This document shows positions 10,196 through 21,287 of a stretch of DNA of 64,000 bases, one piece after another. The DNA is taken from positions 186,001 to 250,000 of the forward strand of contig JAGTRK010000002.1 in the NCBI GenBank assembly GCA_018261955.1, read 5' to 3'. The notes beneath the pieces are model-generated. The model ran no database searches. It saw only the letters and a list, made by a program, of their open reading frames with translations, and was not told the origin of the DNA. Made by a program: the position numbers and the translations under genes. The first letter of the stretch is position 1. The number at the start of each line of letters is the position of its first letter. Source of the DNA: Burkholderiaceae bacterium (lineage in GTDB: Bacteria > Pseudomonadota > Gammaproteobacteria > Burkholderiales > Burkholderiaceae).

Positions 10196-12184
10196 TCACG
10201 CTTGACCGCCCTCAAAATGGTTCTCAAAAAATCCACACGCCACTGATTCCTCGCGTGTGCGTGCGAATGGCGGCAATGATTGCCAAATGCGCCCACCGTA
10301 GCGTTTGGTAATCAAACGCGAGTCGCAAATCATCAATACACCACGGTCGGTTTCAGAACGTATCAATCGCCCCGCGCCCTGCTTGAGGTTAATCACCGCT
10401 TGCGGCACTTGATACGCCATAAAGCCGTTTTCACCGCGTGCCTCAATCACGCGCAGACGCGCGGCAAGCACGGGGTCATCAGGTGGTGCGAACGGTAGTT
10501 TGTCGATGATGACCAAGGACAGGGCTTCGCCACGCACATCCACCCCTTCCCAAAAACTTTGTGAACCAATCAGCACGGGATTTTTGGCTTCGCGGTATTG
10601 ATTGAGCAATTCAGTGCGTGAGGACTCGCCCTGTATCAATAACGTCCAGTCCAAATCGTATGCGTCAATTTGCTCGGTCAGCCACGCACCATAGCGTTTG
10701 ACCGCCGCGAGCGTGGTACATAGCAAGAACGCCCGACCATTCGAGGCGCGCAGCATCGGAAAGATTTTTTGCAAAACGATATTGCCAAAATTTCTATCCC
10801 ACGGCTCAGGTAGTCCGTTGGGTACGTAGAGCAAACTTTGCTTGGCAAAGTCAAACGGCGATTCCCACGTTGCGGTGTGCGCATCGTGCAGGCCGAGTTG
10901 TTCTTTGAACAAGGTGAAATCATTGCGCACTGACAGCGTGGCTGAGGTGAATATCCACGAGCGTGGATGGTCGGATTCGCGTTGGCGCGTGAATGGCTCG
11001 GCGACTGACAATGGCGTGGCATTGAGGCGCACGGTGTGTGAGAAGGCTTCAATCCAGCGCACCATATCATCCGATTGTAGTTCTCGCCATTGGGTCAATT
11101 GCTCAGACAGTTGTTCTAAGCGTGTCGATAATTGCTCAATGGTTTCGGCGCGCTCACACACGGGTTCGATGATTTTGAGCGTGTCGTCGATGATGGTTTG
11201 CAATTTGTCCAAAGCATCCCAAATTGGCGAATTGTCGGGCAATTGCGCCACGCTCCAGCGGCCATTGTCTGTACCGCAGGCGATGCGCACGTCTTTGGCG
11301 GCGCGCTCCAACACATCTTTGACCTCACGCCAATCAGCCGCATCGCGTACATGAGTGATGCCCTCGGCTTGAATGTCGCGTGCCCAGTCAATAATCTGTG
11401 CGGTGGAGAATTGTTGCCCAAAAAATATGCTGGCGACTTCGGGTACTTGGTGCGCTTCATCGAATACCACGGTGTTGACTGCGGGTAAAAGTTCGGCAAT
11501 GCCTTCCTCGCGCAACATCACATCGGCAAAAAACAAATGATGATTGACCACAATCACATCGGCTGACTGCGCTTCTTTGCGCGCATTCATGACAAAGCAT
11601 TCTTTGTGATTGGGGCAATCAGAACCCAAACAATTCTCGCGTGTCGAGGTCACTTGCTGCCACACCAATGCGTCATCGGGGATGTCTGGCCATTCGGCTT
11701 TATCGCCGCGTTTGACATGGTTGAGGTCTTTGCGAATGCGCTGGATGTGCGCCGCATCGTCGCGTCCCATCAGTCGCCCATTCATCAAGGTACGGTCAAG
11801 GTGGTAATGACAGACATAGTTTGCTCGCCCCTTGAGCAGGGCAATGGTGACAGGTGCGCCGAGCGCGTCGCGAATGGTCGGTAAATCGCGCTCATACAAT
11901 TGGTCTTGCAGGGTTTTAGTCCCAGTCGAAATAATCGCCTTACCACCCCAAAGCAAGGTCGGCACCAGATAAGCGAAGGTTTTGCCCGTACCCGTGCCCG
12001 CCTCGAGCACGGCACAGGCGGTGTTGTTCAAGGCTTGTGTGACCGCTTGCGCCATTTCGAGTTGCTCAGGGCGTGGATTGAAAAACGGCAAACGGTGCGC
12101 GAGTGTGCCATCCGCACCAAAAATCTGCGTGAGGTTGTGCGATTGCTCAAAGGTAATCGGGGTTTGCTGGCGCGTCGAACTCAT
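10196..12184 (-). CDS. yoaA: YoaA/DinG-type iron-sulphur DNA helicase
   Basis: 662 residues. Superfamily 2 helicases of the XPD/DinG group unwind DNA 5'-3' and carry a 4Fe-4S cluster. The Walker A motif is EAGTGTGKTFAYL, motif II is VVFDEAHQVPE, and the cluster cysteines fall in ANYVCHYH and ENCLGSDCPNHKECF. The C-terminal motifs include LLIGSQSFWEGVDVRGEALS and the QGAGRLIRSETDRG box. Length and N-terminal sequence fit YoaA better than the longer DinG. Its start overlaps the upstream lipoprotein stop by four bases (ATGA), so the two are translationally coupled. Confidence 0.9.
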   Translation of the reverse strand: MSSTRQQTPITFEQSHNLTQIFGADGTLAHRLPFFNPRPEQLEMAQAVTQALNNTACAVLEAGTGTGKTFAYLVPTLLWGGKAIISTGTKTLQDQLYERDLPTIRDALGAPVTIALLKGRANYVCHYHLDRTLMNGRLMGRDDAAHIQRIRKDLNHVKRGDKAEWPDIPDDALVWQQVTSTRENCLGSDCPNHKECFVMNARKEAQSADVIVVNHHLFFADVMLREEGIAELLPAVNTVVFDEAHQVPEVASIFFGQQFSTAQIIDWARDIQAEGITHVRDAADWREVKDVLERAAKDVRIACGTDNGRWSVAQLPDNSPIWDALDKLQTIIDDTLKIIEPVCERAETIEQLSTRLEQLSEQLTQWRELQSDDMVRWIEAFSHTVRLNATPLSVAEPFTRQRESDHPRSWIFTSATLSVRNDFTLFKEQLGLHDAHTATWESPFDFAKQSLLYVPNGLPEPWDRNFGNIVLQKIFPMLRASNGRAFLLCTTLAAVKRYGAWLTEQIDAYDLDWTLLIQGESSRTELLNQYREAKNPVLIGSQSFWEGVDVRGEALSLVIIDKLPFAPPDDPVLAARLRVIEARGENGFMAYQVPQAVINLKQGAGRLIRSETDRGVLMICDSRLITKRYGGRIWQSLPPFARTREESVACGFFENHFEGGQA

Positions 12185-12843
12185 TGAGGCATCAACTTCT
12201 TGGCATCATCTATGCGTTTTTGTTTGATGGCTTCAATGCGTTTGACCTTGGCGTTAAAATCCTCTACGTTTTGCGCGCGTTGGGGTGCATCGGCTTGTTG
12301 CGCCGCTTGTGCTTGCGCGAGTTTGGCTTGATAGGCTTGTTGACGTGCCTGATAGGCGGCGGCATTTTGCGCACGCAGTGGGGCTTTCGCGGCTTCCTCG
12401 CGGTTGTAGGTGTTGAGTTTTTCGGTCAAGGCAAGGCGTTGTGCTTCGGCTTGTTGTTGACGCATGTATAAACGCGCGGCACTGCGCTCCACTTGCGCCG
12501 CATCCCATGCATCGTTGCGGGTTTGATTGACTTGATCTAAACAGCGGTTGACGAAAAACTTGCGGTAGCACGCGACTTTTGCTTGCTCGAGGCTGGTGTC
12601 AGCCAGTTGTTGCTGGTTGATGGCATTGGCTTCGATGTTTTGCGCCTCATCAAGGCTGTGAATTTGACTGGCGCGTGCTTGTAGGTTTTCGTTGGACAAT
12701 GGGTCGTTGTGAATGAGGGCATTATTCGTGCTGGCACAGCCCACAAGGTAAACAGTTGTGGCACAATACGCGACTATTTTCCAAGACCAAGCCCGCGTTT
12801 GGGTGTCGGTGGATTGAAGTAACTGTTTGATTTTTAAAAGCAT
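12181..12843 (-). CDS. Lipoprotein with a Gln/Ala-rich coiled coil
   Basis: 220 residues from the ATG at 12843; a longer frame would overlap the divergent tex start. The N-terminal region ends in the lipobox YLVGC (cysteine at about residue 36), so the protein should be lipidated. Only one further region has Cys pairs ([14 protein letters not shown], about residues 91-104), typical of a periplasmic disulphide. The C-terminal half is a Gln/Ala/Lys/Arg-rich coiled coil. It overlaps the helicase start, and its own start lies only 13 bases from tex on the other strand. The function is not recognised. Confidence 0.7.
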   Translation of the reverse strand: MLLKIKQLLQSTDTQTRAWSWKIVAYCATTVYLVGCASTNNALIHNDPLSNENLQARASQIHSLDEAQNIEANAINQQQLADTSLEQAKVACYRKFFVNRCLDQVNQTRNDAWDAAQVERSAARLYMRQQQAEAQRLALTEKLNTYNREEAAKAPLRAQNAAAYQARQQAYQAKLAQAQAAQQADAPQRAQNVEDFNAKVKRIEAIKQKRIDDAKKLMPQ

Positions 12844-12856
12844 AATTGGAACGACA

Positions 12857-15232
12857 ATGAGTGATTTGACTGTGTTGGACATCTTAAGAAAACGTATTAT
12901 CCCCCAAATTGCCAGTGATTTGGGAATTCGTACCGAGCAAGTGGCAGCGACCGTGCAATTGCTCGATGAGGGTGCGACTGTGCCGTTTATTGCGCGTTAT
13001 CGCAAGGAAGCGACGATGGGCTTGGACGACACGCAACTGCGCGATTTGGACGAGCGTTTGCGCTATCTGCGCGAGTTGGAGGAGCGTCGCACGACGATTT
13101 TAAAATCGATTGATGAGCAAGGTAAATTGACCCCCGAGTTGTTAGCAGCGATTGAGGCGGCGATGATCAAGCAGGTTTTAGAGGATTTGTATTTGCCCTA
13201 CAAACCCAAACGCCGTACCCGTGCGCAAATTGCCCGTGAGGCGGGCTTGGAGCCTTTGGCCTTGGCTTTGCTGGAAAATCCATTGTTGGTGCCAGAAGAC
13301 GAAGCGCAAAAATACCTGAATTCAGAAGCGAATATCCATGATGCCAAAGCGGCTTTGGATGGTGCGCGCGATATTTTGGCTGAGAGTTTTTCTGAGAGTG
13401 CCGAGTTGCTGGCGAAATTGCGTGATTATTTGAATAAACACGGTGTGGTCTATGCGTCAGTGATTGAAGGCAAACAAGTCGAAGGGCAAAAATTCCAAGA
13501 CTATTTTGCGTATTCTGAACAATATGCAGGGATTCCTTCGCACCGCGGTTTGGCAATGTTCCGTGGGCGCAACGAAGGGATTTTGAGTGTGCGTTTGGGT
13601 TTGGGCGAGGATTTAGAAAGCATCACGCCGCATCCATGCGAAGCGAGTATTGCACAACACTTTAATATTAAGGATATGAATCGCCCTGCGGATGCGTTTT
13701 TGCTCAACTGTGCGCGTTGGGCGTGGCGTGTGAAATTGCAATTGCATCTTGAGACGGAATTGCTGGGTACGTTGCGCGAGGGGGCGGAAACCGAAGCGAT
13801 TAACGTATTTGGCAAAAATCTACGCGATTTATTGCTCGCCTCGCCTGCTGGGCATAAAGCGATTATGGGGCTTGACCCCGGTATTCGTACAGGTGTCAAA
13901 GTCGCGGTAATTGATGCGACCAGTAAACTGTTGGCGACTGATACGATTTACCCGCATCAGCCGCGCAATGATTGGGAAGGCTCGATCAATACTTTGCTGA
14001 AATTGATTAAACAGCATAATGTCAGTTTGATTGCGATTGGTAATGGCACCGCCAGTCGCGAGACTGAAAAACTCGCCGCAGACGTGATAAAAATTGTTGG
14101 CTCAGGCGTGCAAAAAATCGTGGTCTCTGAAGCAGGCGCGTCGGTGTACTCCGCATCCGAATTGGCCGCCAAAGAGTTCCCTGATTTGGACGTGTCATTG
14201 CGTGGTGCGGTGTCGATTGCCCGACGTTTGCAAGACCCATTGGCGGAGTTGGTAAAAATCGACCCGAAATCGATTGGTGTGGGACAGTATCAACACGACG
14301 TGAATCAACGTGAACTCGCGCGTGGTTTGGATGCGGTAGTCGAGGACTGCGTGAATGCGGTTGGTGTGGATGTCAATACCGCCTCGGTGCAATTGCTCGC
14401 ACGGGTTTCGGGACTGAATGCGGTGTTGGCGAAAAATGTGGTTGAGTTTCGCGAAGCCAATGGCGCGTTTGTGAACCGCAACGAACTGAAAAAAGTCCCG
14501 CGTTTGGGTGAAAAAACCTTCGAGCAAGCGGCTGGGTTTTTGCGCATTGGCATTGAAACCCCCGATTTAACGGATAAAGTCAATCCGCTTGATGCCTCCT
14601 CAGTTCACCCAGAAGCCTACCCCGTGGTGGAGCGCATTTTAAATCGCATTAAAAAATCCATTCGCGAAGTCATGGGCAATAAAGAAGCCCTCAAAGGCAT
14701 CTCGCCCGCTGAATTTACTGACGAGAAATTCGGCTTGCCAACGGTGATGGATATTTTTAACGAACTCGAAAAACCAGGGCGCGACCCGCGCGGTGAATTT
14801 AAAACCGCAACTTTTAGTGAGGGCGTTGAATCGATTAAAGACTTGCAAATCGGCATGGTGCTCGAAGGCGTGATTACCAATGTGGCGAACTTTGGTGCGT
14901 TTGTCGATATTGGCGTGCATCAAGATGGGTTGGTGCATATTTCTGCATTGGCGAATAAGTTCGTGCAAGACCCGCGAGAAGTCGTGAAAACAGGGCAACT
15001 GGTTAAAGTCAAAGTTATGGAAGTTGATGTGGCGCGCGGACGAATTGGCTTGAGCATGCGCATGGACGATGTGCCGAGCAGCATGGGTGGCGCATCCAAT
15101 GTGGGTGCGGCACGTGAACGCGGATATGAGCACCGTTCGGACAAAAACCATTCGGCAGGTCATGCACGCAAATCCAATGCCCCAGTGGCAGAGACTGCAT
15201 TTGCGGCGGCGTTTGCAAAGTTGAAAAAGTAA
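12857..15232 (+). CDS. tex: Tex-family RNA-binding transcription accessory protein
   Basis: 791 residues from the ATG at 12857. Tex binds single-stranded RNA and associates with the transcription machinery in many bacteria. The domain order is typical: an N-terminal helix-turn-helix-like part ([29 protein letters not shown]), the YqgF-like nuclease fold ([18 protein letters not shown]), tandem helix-hairpin-helix motifs ([38 protein letters not shown]), and the C-terminal S1 domain ([31 protein letters not shown], residues 669-735 or so). A basic, low-complexity tail follows. It starts 13 bases from a divergent lipoprotein gene. Confidence 0.96.
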   Translation: MSDLTVLDILRKRIIPQIASDLGIRTEQVAATVQLLDEGATVPFIARYRKEATMGLDDTQLRDLDERLRYLRELEERRTTILKSIDEQGKLTPELLAAIEAAMIKQVLEDLYLPYKPKRRTRAQIAREAGLEPLALALLENPLLVPEDEAQKYLNSEANIHDAKAALDGARDILAESFSESAELLAKLRDYLNKHGVVYASVIEGKQVEGQKFQDYFAYSEQYAGIPSHRGLAMFRGRNEGILSVRLGLGEDLESITPHPCEASIAQHFNIKDMNRPADAFLLNCARWAWRVKLQLHLETELLGTLREGAETEAINVFGKNLRDLLLASPAGHKAIMGLDPGIRTGVKVAVIDATSKLLATDTIYPHQPRNDWEGSINTLLKLIKQHNVSLIAIGNGTASRETEKLAADVIKIVGSGVQKIVVSEAGASVYSASELAAKEFPDLDVSLRGAVSIARRLQDPLAELVKIDPKSIGVGQYQHDVNQRELARGLDAVVEDCVNAVGVDVNTASVQLLARVSGLNAVLAKNVVEFREANGAFVNRNELKKVPRLGEKTFEQAAGFLRIGIETPDLTDKVNPLDASSVHPEAYPVVERILNRIKKSIREVMGNKEALKGISPAEFTDEKFGLPTVMDIFNELEKPGRDPRGEFKTATFSEGVESIKDLQIGMVLEGVITNVANFGAFVDIGVHQDGLVHISALANKFVQDPREVVKTGQLVKVKVMEVDVARGRIGLSMRMDDVPSSMGGASNVGAARERGYEHRSDKNHSAGHARKSNAPVAETAFAAAFAKLKK

Positions 15233-15298
15233 AGAAACCCATATAAATATGAATAAATGTTTAGCCAAAATAAATATGCAAGTAATCAATACTTCGAC

Positions 15299-15328
15299 TT
15301 GACAAATCATGTGTGTGTGGGGTAGCCT
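15299..15328 (+). promoter_or_regulatory. Candidate promoter for the Slam cargo lipoprotein
   Basis: A perfect TTGACA (15299-15304) is followed after 18 bases by TAGCCT (15323-15328), a weak -10 sequence. The weak -10 and the palindrome immediately downstream suggest a regulated promoter. It is assigned by eye. Confidence 0.4.
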
Positions 15329-15333
15329 TGCAG

Positions 15334-15347
15334 ACTGAAATTTCAGT
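15334..15347. promoter_or_regulatory. Palindromic operator-like site ACTGAAATTTCAGT
   Basis: A perfect 14-bp palindrome lies just downstream of the candidate -10 sequence, around the expected transcription start and 30 bases before the cargo start codon. The position suits a repressor site. It does not match a Fur box consensus. The cognate regulator is unknown. Confidence 0.5.
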
Positions 15348-15377
15348 GTGTAAACCCTTAAATTAAGAGGAGTGGTT

Positions 15378-16151
15378 ATGAAGCGCGTTTATAAAATGAT
15401 GTTGGTTGCGGCAAGTGTCAGTGTGTTGTTTGCCTGTGGCTCAGGCGGCAGTGGCTCAGGTGCTACAGGTCCAAGCGCGGGTGGAAGCACTGGCGGTGGC
15501 ACGTCTGGCGGTACAACAACCCCCACAACCCCCACGAATTCGGTTTTTCAAGGTGTAAAGTCCTTAGATGGTGCTGCTGCAGGTACAGCAACTTATGATG
15601 CAGCGAATGCCAAGTATGTCTATAACTTTAATGGCAGTCAAATTGATGTGACTTCGCGTGGCATCACGGCGGGCACAGTGGTGGATATGACAGTGGGTGG
15701 TAACAAACAAATGATTGGGGGTACAAGTTATGCCTACTCGCGCTTTGGTGCGATCGGTCCTGTTGGCAATTTAGATGCGAGTGATGTGTTTTATGTCGGA
15801 CAAAAAACCGTCAACATGCCTACTTCGGGCGCGGCTGTGTATAAAGGGCTGGTGATTGGGATGAAGGATGGTGATGGTGTCGCTTTTGATTATGCTCCAG
15901 TTTCCTTTGACGTGAATTTTGGCGCAAAAACCATATCAGGCAAGGTTGAAGATGATTCTGCCATACGTTTTGAACAAGCACCCATCTCGGGCAACTCATT
16001 TGCAGGTAAGTTGTTAGATGATGATAAAGGAGGTAGTTATTCGGGTGCTTTCTTTGGTCCTGCGGCACAAGAATTGGGCGGCATCGGTAAGTTTAATTTA
16101 GACGCTGATGGTGAAAGCGGTGCTTTTTCTTTTGGTGCAAAAAAACAGTAA
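15378..16151 (+). CDS. Putative Slam-dependent surface lipoprotein (cargo)
   Basis: 257 residues from the ATG at 15378, which follows an AAGAGGAG ribosome-binding site. The signal peptide ends in the lipobox VLFAC (Cys20). A Gly/Ser/Thr-rich linker (about residues 21-57) tethers the rest. The body is rich in short beta strands, and the C-terminal part (about residues 170-257) resembles the small beta-barrel handle of TbpB-type surface lipoproteins: alternating Gly/Asp/Ser strands such as AKTISGKVEDD, SGNSFAGKLLDD and GSYSGAFFGPAAQELGGIGKF. That last motif, with its ending SGAFSFGAKKQ, is typical of the transferrin-binding-protein-like family. The adjacent Slam gene makes surface display likely. 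The ligand is unknown. Confidence 0.7.
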   Translation: MKRVYKMMLVAASVSVLFACGSGGSGSGATGPSAGGSTGGGTSGGTTTPTTPTNSVFQGVKSLDGAAAGTATYDAANAKYVYNFNGSQIDVTSRGITAGTVVDMTVGGNKQMIGGTSYAYSRFGAIGPVGNLDASDVFYVGQKTVNMPTSGAAVYKGLVIGMKDGDGVAFDYAPVSFDVNFGAKTISGKVEDDSAIRFEQAPISGNSFAGKLLDDDKGGSYSGAFFGPAAQELGGIGKFNLDADGESGAFSFGAKKQ

Positions 16152-16168
16152 TTTGTAGCACAAATACG

Positions 16169-16200
16169 AATAAAGCGAGGCCATCCTCGCTTTATTTTTT
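16169..16200 (+). terminator. Terminator between the cargo lipoprotein and Slam
   Basis: AATAAAGCGAGG (16169-16180) pairs perfectly with CCTCGCTTTATT (16185-16196) around a 4-base loop and is followed by TTTT. It can end most cargo transcripts, leaving Slam to read-through or to a promoter of its own. Confidence 0.8.
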
Positions 16201-16226
16201 GAATATTTTTGATGGGTTAAGGGTTG

Positions 16227-17687
16227 ATGGACTTGGTTCATAAATTGAAATTTTGGTTCGCGATGACGGGTATGCTGGCTGCGCCTTTGCAGGCTTGGGC
16301 GGATGTGAGTCAATCAAGTCATGTTGCGCCCACGGTGATGCCCGATGAGGTTCGTCCTTTAGGTGGCTCCATTGACTCAGTGCCTCGCATGACTGAAACA
16401 GTTGCGCCGTCTACAGCGCAGACCATTGCGCTTGATGATGCGCTGTTGCAAGAGAACCCCGCTCTGTTTGCTCAGGTTTTAAGCCGTGCGGTCGAGCAGC
16501 AAGCATGGGATGTGGTCGCTCATTTAATCCCACTGTATCAACAAGTCAATCCGCGTGATGAAACGCTGTTGTTGTTTGCACAGGCGCGTTTGTATCACGT
16601 AAAAGGGCATTATGCCCAAGCCATTGAACACTACCGAACAATTTTAAATCAGCAGGCAGAATTAACGCCCGTGCGCATGTACCTTGCGCAGGCTTTATTT
16701 GAAAATCAAGACAATGAAGCGGCACAATTTCAGTTTGAAAAAATTCAGGCAGATCATCCGCCAGAACCTGTATTCAATTTAGTCACTCAGTACCTTGATG
16801 CTTTGCAACGGCGTTCCAATTGGCGTTTGGACGGTTCTGTTAACTATCTCAATGATGACAATGTCAACAATGCCTCAAGTGATAAAAAAATCAGGGTCAA
16901 TGGCGCGTACACAGGCTTTCAACTCAATGATGCGAGTATGCCGCAAAGTGGCAAGGGTTTGAGTTATGGGCTAAATATAGCCAAAGATTTTTTGGTGTCA
17001 GGTCACCATGCCTTGATCACTGGGGTGAATCTCAACGGAAAATATTATTCAAATTTGGATGGGTACGATGATGTGATCGCACGTGTGAATGTGGGTTATC
17101 AGTGGCGCACCGCGCGTCAATCCATTGCTTTGATACCGTTTTATCAAAAACGTTGGTTTGCGGGGCGCGCCTACTCGGACACCTATGGTGTACGCTTGAA
17201 TGGTTCGTATTTAATCGCGCCCAATTGGCAGGTCGCTGGCGGATATGAGTATGGTGAAAATCGGTATGAAGCACGCGATTTTTTAAACGGTCAATATCAT
17301 TTTGTTTCACTGAGTTCGAGTTACACTCTCAACGCCCAAACGCAATTATTTGCAGGCGTGGATACGATGCTTGATCAAACGCAGGATGCAAGTGATTCTT
17401 CATTGCGCGTGGGTTATCGAATGGGACTGATACGTGATTTCCCCCTCAATGTGTCCGCGCAGGTGCAATTGGGCGTGGCGAATAAATTGTTTGATGCGGT
17501 GAATTTTTTTGGTGTGCGCCGTGATGAGCGCGAGTACGGCGGTACAGTGACCTTGTGGAACCGAGGGTGGTATTGGTATGGTGTGATGCCCAAATTAAAC
17601 TTTGAGTTCACCAACACGCGTAGCAACATCAGCATGTATTCATACCAAAAAAATCGAGTGTATTTGACTTTAGACAGACGGTTTTAA
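16227..17687 (+). CDS. Surface lipoprotein assembly modifier (Slam, DUF560 family)
   Basis: 486 residues from the ATG at 16227. Slam proteins are outer-membrane translocators that move specific lipoproteins to the cell surface; the family was characterised in Neisseria with TbpB, fHbp and HpuA. Here a signal peptide (about residues 1-25) precedes a periplasmic TPR-like region (about residues 70-190: TLLLFAQARLYHVKGHYAQAIEHYRTIL, RMYLAQALFENQDNEAAQFQFEKIQ). The C-terminal part (about 195-486) has the amphipathic beta strands and terminal aromatic residue (LTLDRRF) of a 14-stranded barrel. Length is normal for the family. The cargo candidate lies directly upstream. Confidence 0.88.
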   Translation: MDLVHKLKFWFAMTGMLAAPLQAWADVSQSSHVAPTVMPDEVRPLGGSIDSVPRMTETVAPSTAQTIALDDALLQENPALFAQVLSRAVEQQAWDVVAHLIPLYQQVNPRDETLLLFAQARLYHVKGHYAQAIEHYRTILNQQAELTPVRMYLAQALFENQDNEAAQFQFEKIQADHPPEPVFNLVTQYLDALQRRSNWRLDGSVNYLNDDNVNNASSDKKIRVNGAYTGFQLNDASMPQSGKGLSYGLNIAKDFLVSGHHALITGVNLNGKYYSNLDGYDDVIARVNVGYQWRTARQSIALIPFYQKRWFAGRAYSDTYGVRLNGSYLIAPNWQVAGGYEYGENRYEARDFLNGQYHFVSLSSSYTLNAQTQLFAGVDTMLDQTQDASDSSLRVGYRMGLIRDFPLNVSAQVQLGVANKLFDAVNFFGVRRDEREYGGTVTLWNRGWYWYGVMPKLNFEFTNTRSNISMYSYQKNRVYLTLDRRF

Positions 17688-17834
17688 GGGCGGTGTTTGG
17701 CTAGGTGGGCAATGCCCATTCGATACATGCACTTACTTCAATTTAAATGCTCAAATTTTTACCAATTTTCTTCATTTTCCCGTAGAATAACGCTGAAAAG
17801 CACGGGGATTTTCCTCAATACACGCAAAACAATC

Positions 17835-17871
17835 ACACGCCTTTTCACCACAACGAATGGCGTGTTTTTTT
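17835..17871 (+). terminator. Terminator between Slam and hisZ
   Basis: ACACGCC (17835-17841) pairs with GGCGTGT (17859-17865) across a 17-base loop and is followed by TTTTTT. It ends 34 bases before hisZ, so it could terminate the Slam transcript or act as an attenuator for hisZ. I saw no His-rich leader frame. Confidence 0.6.
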
Positions 17872-17905
17872 GTGCGTGCGCTGCGATATTGATTTTGGAC
17901 ACGAT

Positions 17906-19057
17906 ATGAATACCAATGCTTGGGTTTTGCCCGATCAGATTTCGGACGTATTGCCGCGACAGGCGCGCTCTTTGGAGGCTTTGCGGCGTGGTTTGTTGGA
18001 TTTATTTAAGCGGTTTGGTTATGAGTTGGTCATCCCGCCATTGGTCGAGTACACCGACGCGCTGCTCGATGATGAGGACGAGGATTTGGAATTACGCACG
18101 GTCAAATGGGCCGATCATGCGACGGGGCGCACGTTGGCGATTCGCGCCGACATGACACCTCAGGTGGCGCGAATCGATGCGCATTTGCTCAATCGCCAAG
18201 GTGTGGTGCGACTGTGCTACTTTGGCTCGGTGTTTCACGCGCGTGCGGTTGGTTTGCTCACTTCGCGCGAGCCTTTGATGATAGGTGCGGAGGTCTATGG
18301 ACAGCAGGGTTTGGAGGCCGATGCGGAGATTCAAACTTTATTGATTGAGGCGTTGAATTTTTGTCAACTGCCCGGTGTGCGTGTCGATGTTTCGCATGCA
18401 CAAATTGTACGTGCGTTGCTGGCAGATGTGTCAGTGAAAAATACTGCACCTGTGTACGCGGCGTTGCAAGCCAAAGACACTGCGGCTCTGCGCGAATGCA
18501 CGGCTGATTTTTCTGAGGCGGTGCGCACTGCTTTGTTCGCGCTGTTGGATTTGTACGGCGGGGTTGAGGTGCTGGAACGTGCGCGCGCGGTCTTGCCGAG
18601 TGATGAACGCATTGGCAAAGCATTGGATGATTTGAGCACGCTGGCGGGTTTGGATGCGGCGGGCGTGGTGCAGTTTGATTTGGCGGATTTGACGGGCTAT
18701 AGTTACCACACGGGCGTGACCTTTGCGGCGTACTGCGATGGCATGCCGAACGCGATTGCGCGTGGTGGCCGCTATGACCGCATTGGTGAGCGTTTTGGAC
18801 GGGCGCGCCCTGCGACGGGTTTTTCTCTGGATTTGCGCGAAATCACAGAAATTTTACCGACCGTGCCTGCAAAATCAGCGATTGGTGCGCCGTGGCGTTT
18901 GGATGCGGATTTGCGCGATGCAATCAACGCACTGCGTGCGCAAGGTGAAGTGGTGATTCAATTGCCCACGGGCGTGGTGCATGAAGAAGATGAGTTTGTT
19001 TGCGACCGCGAGTTGGTACACGACACGGGCAAGTGGGTGGTGCGGCCTAAAGCATAA
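17906..19057 (+). CDS. hisZ: ATP phosphoribosyltransferase regulatory subunit HisZ
   Basis: 383 residues from the ATG at 17906. HisZ is a catalytically inactive histidyl-tRNA synthetase paralogue that forms a hetero-octamer with short-form HisG and confers histidine feedback control. The class II synthetase fold is visible: the motif 2 region (RADMTPQVARIDAHLL, RLCYFGSVFHAR) and the motif 3-like FGRARPATGFSLDLRE. The anticodon-binding domain is missing, as in HisZ. The partner hisG is not in the window. purA follows after about 90 bases. Confidence 0.93.
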   Translation: MNTNAWVLPDQISDVLPRQARSLEALRRGLLDLFKRFGYELVIPPLVEYTDALLDDEDEDLELRTVKWADHATGRTLAIRADMTPQVARIDAHLLNRQGVVRLCYFGSVFHARAVGLLTSREPLMIGAEVYGQQGLEADAEIQTLLIEALNFCQLPGVRVDVSHAQIVRALLADVSVKNTAPVYAALQAKDTAALRECTADFSEAVRTALFALLDLYGGVEVLERARAVLPSDERIGKALDDLSTLAGLDAAGVVQFDLADLTGYSYHTGVTFAAYCDGMPNAIARGGRYDRIGERFGRARPATGFSLDLREITEILPTVPAKSAIGAPWRLDADLRDAINALRAQGEVVIQLPTGVVHEEDEFVCDRELVHDTGKWVVRPKA

Positions 19058-19127
19058 ATGAGCCGATTGCCTCATGAAGCGGGGTTGGCGCAAAAATGAA
19101 TAAATTTTTTGAATTGAATTAAATTAA

Positions 19128-20477
<1,350 letters not shown>

Positions 20478-20660
20478 TGCGTGGTTTTATGATTTGATTG
20501 CTGTTATTGAATGATTGAATGCACCAGACGAGTTAAATTTAAGGCTAATAGTCAACACCCTCATCATTTATGTGGGTTAAAAGTAGTGAAAATCGGACCT
20601 CTCATTTTTGGCGCGCGGAGAGGAAAATCTTAGCGTCTTTGATAATCTAAGGAGTACTCA

Positions 20661-21086
20661 ATGAAATTGAATCAAATCATCAGCGCAATTGTCGCGAGTT
20701 CGTTACTGATTGGTTGCGCTGGTCGTGAGGCAAAGGTTGTGCCAGCCATTCAACCTGGAGATGATGGTTTAGGTTGCTCGCAGTTGTTAGAAGCGATGGT
20801 ATTGAACACCAAGGAAATCCAAGGTTTGGCAAAAGAACGCAATAATGACATTGCCGGGAATGCTGTGGCGACTGTGGCGGGTGCGTTTTTGCTCATCCCT
20901 TGGTTTTTCTTGGATACTAAGAATGCAGCTTCTCAAGAAGCGCGCGGACTTGTTCGTCGCAATCAGGTATTGGCAGAGCGTTATCGTCTAAAAAATTGTT
21001 CTCCAAAAATTGAAGATTACAAAGAAAATCCAATTTTGTTGGATACCAACTATTCACAAGTTCAATCGCAGACTACCAACCCCTAA
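20661..21086 (+). CDS. Small lipoprotein of unknown function
   Basis: 141 residues. The signal peptide ends in the lipobox SLLIGC (cysteine at about residue 19). After the GLGCSQLLEAMV stretch, a long helix (residues 45-65) precedes a hydrophobic segment AGAFLLIPWFFLD, and a second helix with Arg/Glu follows. The second and third Cys may pair (GLGCSQ, KNCSP). An AAGGAG ribosome-binding site precedes the ATG. It lies between purA and the desaturase, with about 180-200 non-coding bases on each side, so it is probably monocistronic. Confidence 0.7.
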   Translation: MKLNQIISAIVASSLLIGCAGREAKVVPAIQPGDDGLGCSQLLEAMVLNTKEIQGLAKERNNDIAGNAVATVAGAFLLIPWFFLDTKNAASQEARGLVRRNQVLAERYRLKNCSPKIEDYKENPILLDTNYSQVQSQTTNP

Positions 21087-21287
21087 TCATAGGGCGCAAT
21101 AAGCCGATTTTGCACATTGCGCTGTATGTCTGAAATTCAATACCGTCGTTTTTTGGGGCATTTGCGGCAAACATAGTTCTCGGAATTTGTAACCGACATG
21201 GTGCAACGTACAAAAATAATTAATTACTCCGTCGTGCCGTGTGTTGGCATAAATATTTTAACTATTGGATTGGAAGGATGAAGTCTT

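Noticed and set aside
17697-17909. 70-codon frame between Slam and hisZ
   Set aside because: It runs through a terminator hairpin and overlaps the hisZ start; no domain is visible.
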